Positions 7,178 through 14,667 of a stretch of DNA of 17,511 nt are shown piece after piece (within the stretch, counting starts at the first letter, position 1; each line of letters begins with the position of its first letter). A program made the translations under genes and the position numbers. The notes beneath the pieces are model-generated. The model did not search any database and had not been told where the DNA came from. It saw only the letters and a list, made by a program, of their open reading frames with translations. Source of the stretch: LMUY01 sp964657445 (lineage in GTDB: Bacteria; Pseudomonadota; Alphaproteobacteria; Acetobacterales; Acetobacteraceae); contig CAZZVB010000083.1 in NCBI GenBank assembly GCA_964657445.1, positions 1 through 17,511 of the forward strand, in the 5' to 3' direction.

Positions 7178-7648
7178 ATGAACGCGCCGTTTTGGAAGAC
7201 CAAACGCCTGGCCGAGATGACCCGTGAGGAGTGGGAGTCGCTCTGCGACGGCTGCGGACGCTGCTGCCTGCACAAGCTGCGGGACGAGGTGACGGATGCG
7301 CTGGCCTTCACCAACGTCGCGTGCAAGCTGCTCGACCTGCACGGCTGCAATTGCAGCAACTACGAGCGCCGCCAGGAGAAGGTGCCCGACTGCATCTCGC
7401 TCACCGCGGACGCGCTGGACGAGATCGACTGGCTGCCGCCGAGCTGCGCCTACCGCCGGCTGGACGAAGGGCGCGACCTCGCCTGGTGGCACCCGCTCGT
7501 CTCCGGCGATCCGGCCACCGTTCACACGGCGGGCGTCTCGGTTCGCGGCCGCGCCATCAGCGAGGAGCGGTCAGGCCCATTGGAAGACCATCTGGCCGAC
7601 TGGCCGGGACGTTCGCCCCGAACACGGCGGCCCATGCCGAAGCGCTGA
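7178..7648 (+). CDS. YcgN/UPF0260 family cysteine-cluster protein
   Basis: 156 residues. Seen: the family opening FWKTKRLAEMTREEWESLCDGCGRCCLHKL with Cys23, Cys26, Cys29 and Cys30, then Cys49, Cys57, Cys59, Cys72 (VPDCISL) and Cys90 (PPSCAYR), and LAWWHPLVSGD near 101-111. The spacing of conserved cysteines fits the YcgN branch of the YkgJ zinc/iron-cluster superfamily, which is thought to bind a metal or Fe-S cluster; no reaction is established. Cytoplasmic, with no signal or membrane helix. The start at ATG 7178 is supported by the N-terminal match; only a weak AAAGACAG sequence precedes it. It lies 64 bp after the oxidase operon, so co-transcription is possible but not shown. Confidence 0.9.
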   Translation: MNAPFWKTKRLAEMTREEWESLCDGCGRCCLHKLRDEVTDALAFTNVACKLLDLHGCNCSNYERRQEKVPDCISLTADALDEIDWLPPSCAYRRLDEGRDLAWWHPLVSGDPATVHTAGVSVRGRAISEERSGPLEDHLADWPGRSPRTRRPMPKR

Positions 7649-7995
7649 CGGTCACAGGGGCTGCGCATCATGGCGAATGCAGTTCCAGAGTGTGAAATAA
7701 CCTCGACATGCTCATCATCCGATCAAGACGATGGACAGCGTGCTCGACTCCATGCCGCGCGCCGACACCACCCATTCGTCATCCGCCCCCGATGATCGGA
7801 GCTTGTTCTGGATAGCCGCTTGCGGAGCGTGGCTCAGGAAGTCAGGCCTGTCGTCGCTTTGTACCTTGAGTATTCACGGCGGCCGACGCAGCACTTTCTG
7901 CTGGGCACTCAGATTCCAGTCCATTGACGGGCGGAAGCGATCTCGGCAACTTTGTTTGAAAGGTGCAAAAAAGTGCCACGCCGGGAGGCACGTCA
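7649..7995. other. 347-bp noncoding stretch upstream of the MFS-ligJ genes
   Basis: No recognisable protein was found in any frame: an open frame from 7731 crosses the MFS start and shows no family motif. The segment presumably holds the 3' end of the ycgN transcript and the promoter of the MFS-ligJ unit. TCCGATCA near 7717 recurs in inverted orientation near 7793, which may be chance. A stronger dyad lies at 7946-7966 and is listed separately. No T-run terminator and no clear -35/-10 pair was seen. Confidence 0.5.
7946..7966. promoter_or_regulatory. Imperfect dyad, candidate operator for the MFS-ligJ unit
   Basis: GCAACTTT at 7946-7953 and AAAGGTGC at 7959-7966 are inverted copies matching at 7 of 8 positions around GTTTG. 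The dyad ends 29 bp before the MFS ATG. A second small inverted pair, GTGCC at 7973-7977 and GGCAC at 7987-7991, encloses part of the GGGAGG ribosome-binding site. The position fits a repressor site controlling an inducible uptake and catabolic unit. No regulator gene lies nearby, so this is inference. Confidence 0.4.
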
Positions 7996-9315
7996 ATGGT
8001 TTCGGAGATCGAGTCCAAGACAATCAAATGCGTTTATTGGCGTCTGATCCCGCTGATCTTCGCTATGATGTTTTTTAATTATCTCGATCGCATCAATATA
8101 GGCTTTGCCTCGCTCCAGATGAACCAGGAGCTCGGCTTCAGCCCAGCCGTGTTCGGCTTCGCCGGCAGCATCTTCTTTTTCGGGTACATGCTACTCGAAG
8201 TGCCAAGCAATCTGCTGCTGCATCGGTTCGGAGCCCGTCGCTGGATCGCGCGCATCCTGATCACCTGGGGCGCTGTCGCCGCCGTCACGGCTTTCGTGTG
8301 GAACGATTGGAGCTTCTACCTCCTGCGCTTCAGCCTGGGCATCATGGAGGCAGGATTCCTGCCGGGAATAGCTGTCTATCTCACCAAGTGGTTTCCGGTG
8401 CGCTATCGCGCGCGCGCCGTCGGCGGCTACATCATCGCCGGGTCGGTTGCGGCAGTGCTAGGCGGCCCGATCTCAACCACGATCATGACCTATATCGACG
8501 GGCCGGCCGGCTTGCACGGATGGCAATGGATGTTCCTCCTGGAGGGCATTCCCGCCATGCTGCTGGGCTTACTGACGCTACGCCTGCTGACGGAGCGGCC
8601 GAACGACGCCGCCTGGCTCGCCCCGGCACAACGGGAGTGGTTGGAGAGCGAACTGGAAGCCGAGCGCGCCAAGCTGGGGGACGCCAAGCATCCTTCGCTG
8701 CTCCTGGTCGTGAGCGACATTCGCGTGTGGAGCTTGGCCTGTCTGTTCGGCTGCGCCCTGGTCGGGATTTACGGCCTATTCCTATGGCTGCCGCAGATCG
8801 TGAAAAACATGGGCAACCTGAGTACGATCGAAGTTGGCTTCCTGTCCGCCGGGCCGCCGCTGATGGGTGTGCTGGGGACGATCATCATCAGCCGCAGCTC
8901 CGACCGCACGGGGGACCGCAAGAAGCACTTGGCCTTCGTCTATGCCATGAGCGCCGTGGCGATCACCGCGAGCGCCTTCTCGCCTTCGCCTGTGCTCGCC
9001 TACTTCATGCTCTGCGTGACGGGCCTGTTCATCTACTCGGGTAATCCGTTGTTCTGGAGCCTAGCCTCCTCGTTCCGCACCGGGGCGGCCGGGGCGGCTA
9101 CGATTGCACTGATCAACACCATTGCGCAGTTCGGCGGCCTAGTCGGGCCGTGGTCCATCGGGCTGGTGCGTAGCTATACCGGCGATTTTCATTACGCACT
9201 ACTGACGATCGCAGGGTTCTTGGTGATCTCAGTCGTAATCGCGCTCACCATGCGGGTGGCCGTGCCGGAGCACGCCGCCGCACTGCCCACCGGCCACCTC
9301 CGCAGCCAACCGTGA
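7996..9315 (+). CDS. MFS transporter, anion:cation symporter (ACS) family
   Basis: 439 residues from ATG 7996, chosen because GGGAGG lies 7 to 8 bases upstream; the frame extends to 7963 without a ribosome-binding site. Seen: the ACS opening YWRLIPLIFAMMFFNYLDRINIGFA, FFFGYMLLEVPSNLLLHRFGARRWIAR (loop 2-3 motif), GIMEAGFLPGIAVYLTKWFPVRYRARAVG, a central hydrophilic loop near residues 200-235, and about twelve hydrophobic helices overall. ACS members import organic anions such as phthalate, glucarate, tartrate or hydroxyphenylacetate by proton symport. The next gene, a LigJ-type hydratase 13 bp downstream, suggests the substrate is an aromatic acid or a tricarboxylate made from one; the exact substrate cannot be read from sequence. 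Confidence 0.92.
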   Translation: MVSEIESKTIKCVYWRLIPLIFAMMFFNYLDRINIGFASLQMNQELGFSPAVFGFAGSIFFFGYMLLEVPSNLLLHRFGARRWIARILITWGAVAAVTAFVWNDWSFYLLRFSLGIMEAGFLPGIAVYLTKWFPVRYRARAVGGYIIAGSVAAVLGGPISTTIMTYIDGPAGLHGWQWMFLLEGIPAMLLGLLTLRLLTERPNDAAWLAPAQREWLESELEAERAKLGDAKHPSLLLVVSDIRVWSLACLFGCALVGIYGLFLWLPQIVKNMGNLSTIEVGFLSAGPPLMGVLGTIIISRSSDRTGDRKKHLAFVYAMSAVAITASAFSPSPVLAYFMLCVTGLFIYSGNPLFWSLASSFRTGAAGAATIALINTIAQFGGLVGPWSIGLVRSYTGDFHYALLTIAGFLVISVVIALTMRVAVPEHAAALPTGHLRSQP

Positions 9316-9328
9316 ACCGGAGTTGCTC

Positions 9329-10363
9329 ATGATCATCGACTGCCACGGCCACTACACCACCTCCCCCAAGGAGCATGAGGCCTGGCGCGCCGCGCAGATT
9401 GCCGCGGTAAAGGCTGGCACCCCCGTACCGCCGCGACCGACTATCACCGACGACATGATTCGCAGCAGCATCGAGGGCGGCCAGCTCCGAATCCAGCGGG
9501 AGCGGGGAACAGACCTGACAATCTTTTCCCCCCGCGCCGCGGGCATGGGCCACCACCTCTCAACCGCAGAGGCTAACGCTGTCTGGTCGAGCGAGTGCAA
9601 CGACCTGATCGCCCGCGTCTGTGCGCTGTTCCCGCGTAACTTCGTGGGCGTCGGCCAGTTGCCGCAGGCGCCCGGCATCCCGCCCGCCAACTGCATTCCC
9701 GAGCTGCGGCGCTGCGTGGAGGAGTTGGGGTTTGTCGGCGTGAACCTGAATCCCGACCCGTCGGGCGGGTACTGGACGGACCCGCCGCTGACCGACAAAT
9801 GGTGGTATCCGCTCTACGAGGTGCTGGTCGAGCTTGACGTGCCGGCGATGGTGCACGTGTCGTCCTCGTGCAACCCGAACTTCCACGGCACCGGCGCCCA
9901 CTACATCAACGGCGATACCTCGGCCTTCATGCAGTTGATCGAGGCCGATCTATTCGCCGACTTCCCGAAACTGAAATTCATCATTCCGCACGGCGGCGGG
10001 GCCGTGCCCTACCATTGGGGCCGGTATCGCGGCTTGGCGCAGGACATGGGCAAGCCGCTGCTGAAGGACCATTTGCTGCACAACGTGTTCTTTGACACCT
10101 GCGTGTACCACCTGCCCGGAACCGAGTTGCTCGCCAAGGTCATTCCGGTGGAGAACATCCTGTTCGCATCCGAGACGATCGGCGCTGTACAGGGCATCGA
10201 CCCGGAGACTGGCCACGCTTTCGACGACACCAAGCGCTACATCCAGCAGGTCCCTTGGCTGAGCGATGCCGACCGTGCCCGAATCTACGAGGGCAACGCC
10301 CGCGCCGTTTACGGCCGCCTATCCGCTCGAATTGACTGGCAACGCGGAGGAAAAGCCGCGTGA
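9329..10363 (+). CDS. ligJ: 4-oxalomesaconate hydratase, LigJ type (amidohydrolase superfamily)
   Basis: 344 residues from ATG 9329, with CCGGAG six bases upstream; TTG 9323 is the alternative. Seen: MIIDCHGHYTTSPKEHEAW with His6 and His8 (metal ligands), MVHVSSSC with His176, IPHGGGAVPYHWGRYRGLAQDMGKPLL (219 onward), FFDTCVYH, and ILFASETIGAVQGIDP with Glu282. These blocks match, from memory, the Sphingobium LigJ family, whose zinc ligands and catalytic acid lie in the same blocks. LigJ hydrates 4-oxalomesaconate to 4-carboxy-4-hydroxy-2-oxoadipate in the protocatechuate 4,5-cleavage and gallate pathways, in the cytoplasm. No ring-cleavage dioxygenase, dehydrogenase or aldolase gene is adjacent, so another member of the amidohydrolase_2 family with a related substrate remains possible. 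Confidence 0.85.
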   Translation: MIIDCHGHYTTSPKEHEAWRAAQIAAVKAGTPVPPRPTITDDMIRSSIEGGQLRIQRERGTDLTIFSPRAAGMGHHLSTAEANAVWSSECNDLIARVCALFPRNFVGVGQLPQAPGIPPANCIPELRRCVEELGFVGVNLNPDPSGGYWTDPPLTDKWWYPLYEVLVELDVPAMVHVSSSCNPNFHGTGAHYINGDTSAFMQLIEADLFADFPKLKFIIPHGGGAVPYHWGRYRGLAQDMGKPLLKDHLLHNVFFDTCVYHLPGTELLAKVIPVENILFASETIGAVQGIDPETGHAFDDTKRYIQQVPWLSDADRARIYEGNARAVYGRLSARIDWQRGGKAA

Positions 10364-10581
10364 AGGACGAGGTGCGCCTCCTATGGCTGGACGGCTCCAG
10401 CGTGCGCGTCAAGCGTATCGACGCCCGGTCTGGCGCGGAGCGGGGCGCGGCGCTCGCATTCGACACGGGAACAGCGATGGATGCCTTCGTGGCGACGCAA
10501 GCCTGCGGGCTCTCGAGCGGACGTTTCCTTCTCTGGTCCGACACGGACGTTGCGTCGCTCTCGTGTCAGATCGGAGGCTGA
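10360..10581 (+). CDS. Small hypothetical protein coupled to ligJ
   Basis: 73 residues from GTG 10360, whose GTGA overlaps the ligJ stop; GGAGG at 10346-10350 sits about 9 bases upstream, inside ligJ, a good coupled ribosome-binding site. The peptide begins MKDEVRLLWLDGSSVRVKRID and continues with a FDTGTAMDAFVATQ segment and RFLLWSDTDVASLSC. It has no membrane helix, signal or recognised motif; composition is compatible with a small soluble alpha/beta protein. I do not recognise the family. The start signals favour a real gene in the MFS-ligJ transcript, but it could be a chance frame or a remnant of a larger gene. Confidence 0.5.
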   Translation: MKDEVRLLWLDGSSVRVKRIDARSGAERGAALAFDTGTAMDAFVATQACGLSSGRFLLWSDTDVASLSCQIGG

Positions 10582-10772
10582 CGGCGGCGCGCAGGCGACG
10601 AGAGGATAGATGGGCGCGCGCGACCGTCCAGCACATCCGCACTCCTTGGAGGGCCGGAGCCGGACGGCCGCCTCTTATCTGTTGCGAACTGCAATGCGCC
10701 GCGCCGGGTGGACCAAGCGTTCGGCTTATCCCCTAGTTGATCTGACTCGCCGCAATGGGGTCATGTGACGGC
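10582..10772. other. Intergenic stretch with a possible weak hairpin
   Basis: No gene was recognised. GGCCG at 10652-10656 and CGGCC at 10665-10669 could form a 5-bp stem with an 8-base loop, with a further GAG/CTC pairing outside a 2-base bulge. It is followed by GCCTCTTATCT rather than a run of T, so it is at most a poor terminator for the MFS-ligJ unit. The rest presumably holds the promoter of the DUF45 gene; none is clear. Confidence 0.35.
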
Positions 10773-11513
10773 ATGATCCCTTTGGCCACGGAAACCGTGC
10801 AGCTTCCCACCGGCCCGACACCGGTGCTGTGGCGCCGTTCGGCGCGGGCGCGGCGGATCAGCCTGCGTATCGACCTGCATAGCTCCGCCGTCATCGTCAC
10901 GCTGCCGCAACGGGCGGCGCGGGCTGCGGGCATGCGGTTGCTGACGGCGCATGCCGATTGGGTGCGCGGCAAGCTGGCGGCCTTGCCGCCGCCCATGATG
11001 TTCACCGACGGCGCCGTGCTCCCTGTTTCCGGCGAGCCGCATCGGGTGCGGCACGTGCCGGGCGGCCGCGGCGGGGCGTGGATCGCGGGGGCCGAGATCC
11101 ACGTCGCCGGCAATATCGCCTTCCTCCCCCGCAGGGTCACGGACCTGCTGCGGGCCGAGGCGAAGCGGCGCTTGTCGGCACTCGTGACGGAGGTGTCAGA
11201 CCGTTCGGCGCTGCGGCCCAAGCGCTTGGCCATTCGCGACACGCGCAGCCGCTGGGGCAGTTGTTCGCCGGATGGGACGGTCATGTTCAACTGGCGCCTG
11301 GTGATGGCGCCCCCGGCGGTGCAGCACTACGTTGTTGCGCACGAAATGGCCCACTTGCGACACATGAACCATGGGCCGGATTTCTGGGCACTGACCCGTG
11401 CGCTCGCGCCAGACGCGGCCGAGTGCACGGCCTGGCTGAAACGGCACGGCCCGGTACTATTGCGGGCGGGGAAGGTCTCCGCCGCCGTATCCGACGACGA
11501 CGGCATCCCATAG
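10773..11513 (+). CDS. YgjP/DUF45 family metallopeptidase-like protein
   Basis: 246 residues from ATG 10773; ATG 10755 in the same frame would add six residues, and neither has a strong ribosome-binding site. Seen: N-terminal SARARRISLRIDLHSSAVIVTLP, typical of the family; RDTRSRWGSCSPDGTVMFNWRLVMAP (156-180); and the zinc motif HEMAH at 190-194 followed by MNHGPDFW with His200 as likely third ligand. The family is a SprT/WSS1-like zinc-dependent fold often called 'M48 family' in annotations; its substrates are unproven. Cytoplasmic. The last 57 bp overlap, tail to tail, the 3' end of the serine hydrolase gene on the other strand. Confidence 0.88.
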   Translation: MIPLATETVQLPTGPTPVLWRRSARARRISLRIDLHSSAVIVTLPQRAARAAGMRLLTAHADWVRGKLAALPPPMMFTDGAVLPVSGEPHRVRHVPGGRGGAWIAGAEIHVAGNIAFLPRRVTDLLRAEAKRRLSALVTEVSDRSALRPKRLAIRDTRSRWGSCSPDGTVMFNWRLVMAPPAVQHYVVAHEMAHLRHMNHGPDFWALTRALAPDAAECTAWLKRHGPVLLRAGKVSAAVSDDDGIP

Positions 11514-12707
11514 CGCCAAGGCCTCCGCCAGGCTCCCGCCGCCGGGGGAGGGAAACACCGCGGTTTGCACCATCACGAGCTTGGATTGCGGATCGACGAA
11601 CATCCGCTGCCCGTGGATGCCCATCAACACGAACATCCGCCGGCCCGCCGGGTAGAGCCAGACCTGGAAGCCATATCCCCAGAACCCGTAGATCTTGCCC
11701 GGGGCCAGATAGTCCTCGCCCGGCGCCACCGTCGTCGCGTCGAGCAGCCATTGCTTCGGCACGATCTGCTGGCCGTTCCACGCGCCGTCATGCGCGAGCA
11801 TCAGGCCCAGGCGTGCCCAGTCCCGCAGCGTGGCGACGAAGCAGCAATAGGCGATCTCCTGCCCGGCGGCGTCGGACGCCCAGGCGGCCGGCGCCTCCAT
11901 GCCCATCTTTTGCCAGATCCGTTGGCTGAGATACTCGGCCAGCGTCATGTGGACGGCGCGGCTCACGATTAGGCCCAGGATTTCCGTTTCGGCGCCCGAG
12001 TAATACCAGCGCGTCCCCGGCGCCGCATCGCGGGTGTTGAATTGGCTGACGGCGGCAACCGCGCCCGCCGGGTTATTGAGCGCGCGGCCCAGCTTCTGGT
12101 TGTCGTCGCCGTCGGTATAGGTCTCGCGGAACGTCACGCCGGACGACATGTGCAATAGCGCCCGCAATGGCGTCTTGCCGTATTCGGTGCCCGCAAGCTC
12201 CGGCACGTAGGCTGCCGCCGGGTCGTCGATGGAGCGGATCGCACCTTCGGATAAGGCAATGCCTACGAGCATCATCGTGATCGTCTTGGCCATGGACTGG
12301 GACAGGAACCGGTCCTGATCGGTGCGGCCGTATTGGTAGTGTTCGAACAGGATGGTGTCGTCGCGCGCCACCAGCAGTCCGGTCACCGGATTGCGGTCGA
12401 GGTAATCCGTGATGGATGTCTGGTGCGCCTTGTAGGCGTAGGTGACGGAGAGTTCGTGCTCAGCGCGCAGCAACGGTGATGGCGCGCCCGCGGTGGCGAC
12501 ATCGTGCATCCGGCCAATACGGTCATAATGGCTGTAGAAGCCGACCATGTTCGTGGTGCCGAGGTCGCGGGAGGAGCCCGGGACCGGGTAGCCCTGCGGC
12601 CGCCCGTATGCGTCGGCGGCGAAACCATCGGCGGAGAAGACCTGGGCCTGACCAGGCTGGGTGAGCACGGAGAGCACGGCAGCGCAGAGAAGCGCCGCCC
12701 TGATCAC
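11457..12707 (-). CDS. Exported serine hydrolase, NylB/class C beta-lactamase-like
   Basis: 416 residues. Seen: a cleavable signal peptide (MIRAALLCAAVLSVLTQPGQAQ, hydrophobic core with an Ala-rich end), SQSMAKT with Ser138 and Lys141 (SxxK), WYYSGAETEILG with Tyr236 at the YxN position, and GIHGQ at 363-367 replacing KTG. This is the serine beta-lactamase fold; the Tyr-Ser-x and IHGQ forms are closest to 6-aminohexanoate-dimer hydrolase (NylB) and EstB-like esterases, so amide or ester hydrolysis in the periplasm is likelier than beta-lactam resistance (inference). Its ATG shares a 4-bp overlap with the stop of the carboxylase alpha gene, so it is translated as part of the leucine-catabolism operon. 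The natural substrate is unknown. Confidence 0.88.
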   Translation of the reverse strand: MIRAALLCAAVLSVLTQPGQAQVFSADGFAADAYGRPQGYPVPGSSRDLGTTNMVGFYSHYDRIGRMHDVATAGAPSPLLRAEHELSVTYAYKAHQTSITDYLDRNPVTGLLVARDDTILFEHYQYGRTDQDRFLSQSMAKTITMMLVGIALSEGAIRSIDDPAAAYVPELAGTEYGKTPLRALLHMSSGVTFRETYTDGDDNQKLGRALNNPAGAVAAVSQFNTRDAAPGTRWYYSGAETEILGLIVSRAVHMTLAEYLSQRIWQKMGMEAPAAWASDAAGQEIAYCCFVATLRDWARLGLMLAHDGAWNGQQIVPKQWLLDATTVAPGEDYLAPGKIYGFWGYGFQVWLYPAGRRMFVLMGIHGQRMFVDPQSKLVMVQTAVFPSPGGGSLAEALALWDAVVVGYGGGDLPRPQ

Positions 12708-14662
12708 GCCGGCTGCTCGAACGTCACCAGATCGCGGCCTTCCTCCACCATGTCGCCGACCGCACAGGCGACGGTCTTCACGATGCTGTCCGCCGGGGCC
12801 GTGAGCGTGATCTCCGTCTTCATCGCCTCCAGGACCAGCAACGGCGCGCCCTTCACGACCGGATCACCGGGATGCACCAGCACGCGGGTGACGCGGGCGG
12901 GGATCGGCGCGCTGACCCGGTCGCTGCCCGCCGCCTCTGCACCCGGTCCGGCGAGCGGGTCGATGTGACGCACGGTCTGACTTTGCCCGCCCGCCATGAC
13001 GGTCAGCGCGTCACCATTGCGGATGACCCGGACCGGGCGGACGACGCCGTCCATGCGCAGCATGCCGCCCTGCATCGAGGCGCTGACCGTCGTGCCCGCC
13101 ACGTCCATGCGGACGCTGTCACCGCCCAAATGGCAGCGGATGAGCATGGGTGTATCGCCAGCCGTGAAATGGATGTCCTGGTAGCCGTCGCCGTTCATCC
13201 GCCAGGCGTCCAGCACGGTCCAGGGCGAGCTTGCATCCACCGCAGCTTGCTCCTCCTGCAGGATGAACAGGCTGGCGGCGGCCCATATCTCGGGGCCGGG
13301 TGCGGCGGCGGGCGGCGTTTGCACGTCGGGATGGCGCGCGATGAACCCGGTGTCGAATGTGCCGGCCGCAAACACCGGGTGGGACACAACGGCTTGCAGC
13401 AGTGCGAGGTTGGTCTGCACGCCCACCACTTCATACTCCCGCAACGCGGCCGCCATCCGGCGGAGCGCGTCGTCGCGGTCGGCGCCGTGCACGATCAGCT
13501 TGGCGATCATCGGGTCATAGTTCGGCGTGATGGCGTCGCCTTGCCGCACGCCGGTATCGACGCGCACGCCGGGGCGCTCCTTAGGCTGCGCCAAATGCAC
13601 CAGCGTGCCGACGCTGGGCAGGAAATCACGCGCCGGGTCTTCGGCGTAGATGCGCGCCTCGATCGCATGCCCAGTGATACTGAGCTGGCCGGCAAGCAGC
13701 GGCAAAGGCTCGCCGGTGGCCACCCGGAGCTGCCACTCCACCAGGTCCTGCCCGGTAATGGCTTCTGTCACCGGATGCTCCACTTGCAGGCGGGTATTCA
13801 TCTCCATAAAATAAAAGTCGCCGTGCTCGGCGATGAACTCGACGGTGCCTGCGCCGACGTAGCCGACGGCGCGGGCCGCGGCGACGGCGGCCTCCCCCAT
13901 GGCGCGGCGGCGCTCCGGGTCCATGCCTGGGGCGGGCGCTTCCTCGAGCACCTTCTGGTGCCGGCGCTGCACCGAGCAATCGCGTTCGAAGAGTGAGACG
14001 GCGTTGCCATGGGTGTCGGCGAAAACTTGGATTTCGATATGGCGCGGCGAGGTCAGGTAGCGTTCCACCAGGACGCGATCGTCACCGAATGAGGATGCCG
14101 CTTCCCGTTGCGCGCCTTCCAATGCGGCAGTGAACTCTGCCGCGTTCTGGACGACGCGCATGCCCTTGCCGCCACCACCGGCGCTGGCCTTGATCAGCAC
14201 CGGGTAGCCGATGCGCGCGGCCTCGTTCGCCAGCAGCGCAGGGTCCTGCGCTTCACCGTGATAGCCGGGCACAAGCGGCACCCCGGCCTCGCCCATCAGC
14301 GCCTTGGAGGCGGCTTTGGAGCCCATGGCGCGGATGGCGGATGCAGGCGGGCCAATGAACACTACGCTGGCGGCGGCGCAGGCATCGGCGAAATCCGCAT
14401 TTTCCGAGAGGAAGCCGTATCCGGGATGGATCGCCTCGGCGCCGGACTTGCGGGCGACGTCCAGGATGGTGTCGCCGCGTAGATAGCTGTCGCGCGCCGG
14501 TGCCGGCCCGATAGGCCAAGCCTCATCGGCCAGCGCCACATGACGTGCGGTGGCGTCGGCGTCGGAATACACCGCCACCGTTGCGATCCCCATGCGCCGT
14601 GCCGTCGCGATCACACGGCACGCGATCTCTCCCCGGTTGGCGATGAGGATTTTGCGGAACAT
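12704..14662 (-). CDS. mccA: Methylcrotonyl-CoA carboxylase biotin-containing alpha subunit
   Basis: 652 residues from ATG 14662 (MFRKILIANRGEIACRV, the standard family start); GTG 14671 is an alternative, overlapping the mccB stop and adding three residues. Seen: biotin carboxylase domain with HPGYGFLSEN (79-88), the ATP-grasp loop AGGGGKGM (161-168) and EMNTRLQVEHPVTE (287-300); a middle region of about 150 residues; and a C-terminal biotinyl domain with EAMKTE, Lys615 being the attachment site. The subunit carboxylates its own biotin with ATP and bicarbonate, then passes CO2 to 3-methylcrotonyl-CoA on the beta subunit. Neighbouring ivd and mccB make the leucine pathway the likely role over propionyl- or geranyl-CoA. 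The usual AMKM is AMKT here. liuD is an alternative name. Confidence 0.92.
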   Translation of the reverse strand: MFRKILIANRGEIACRVIATARRMGIATVAVYSDADATARHVALADEAWPIGPAPARDSYLRGDTILDVARKSGAEAIHPGYGFLSENADFADACAAASVVFIGPPASAIRAMGSKAASKALMGEAGVPLVPGYHGEAQDPALLANEAARIGYPVLIKASAGGGGKGMRVVQNAAEFTAALEGAQREAASSFGDDRVLVERYLTSPRHIEIQVFADTHGNAVSLFERDCSVQRRHQKVLEEAPAPGMDPERRRAMGEAAVAAARAVGYVGAGTVEFIAEHGDFYFMEMNTRLQVEHPVTEAITGQDLVEWQLRVATGEPLPLLAGQLSITGHAIEARIYAEDPARDFLPSVGTLVHLAQPKERPGVRVDTGVRQGDAITPNYDPMIAKLIVHGADRDDALRRMAAALREYEVVGVQTNLALLQAVVSHPVFAAGTFDTGFIARHPDVQTPPAAAPGPEIWAAASLFILQEEQAAVDASSPWTVLDAWRMNGDGYQDIHFTAGDTPMLIRCHLGGDSVRMDVAGTTVSASMQGGMLRMDGVVRPVRVIRNGDALTVMAGGQSQTVRHIDPLAGPGAEAAGSDRVSAPIPARVTRVLVHPGDPVVKGAPLLVLEAMKTEITLTAPADSIVKTVACAVGDMVEEGRDLVTFEQPA

Positions 14663-14667
14663 CGTGC

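Noticed and set aside
7731..8078. 115-codon frame between ycgN and the MFS gene
   Set aside because: No ribosome-binding site, no recognisable motif, and it overlaps the MFS coding start.
10652..10669. GC-rich hairpin after the ligJ unit as an intrinsic terminator
   Set aside because: The stem is only 5 bp and no T-run follows.
12872..13996. Long plus-strand open frame opposite mccA
   Set aside because: His/Arg/Gly-rich translation with no motif; it is the high-GC antisense shadow of a well-supported gene.
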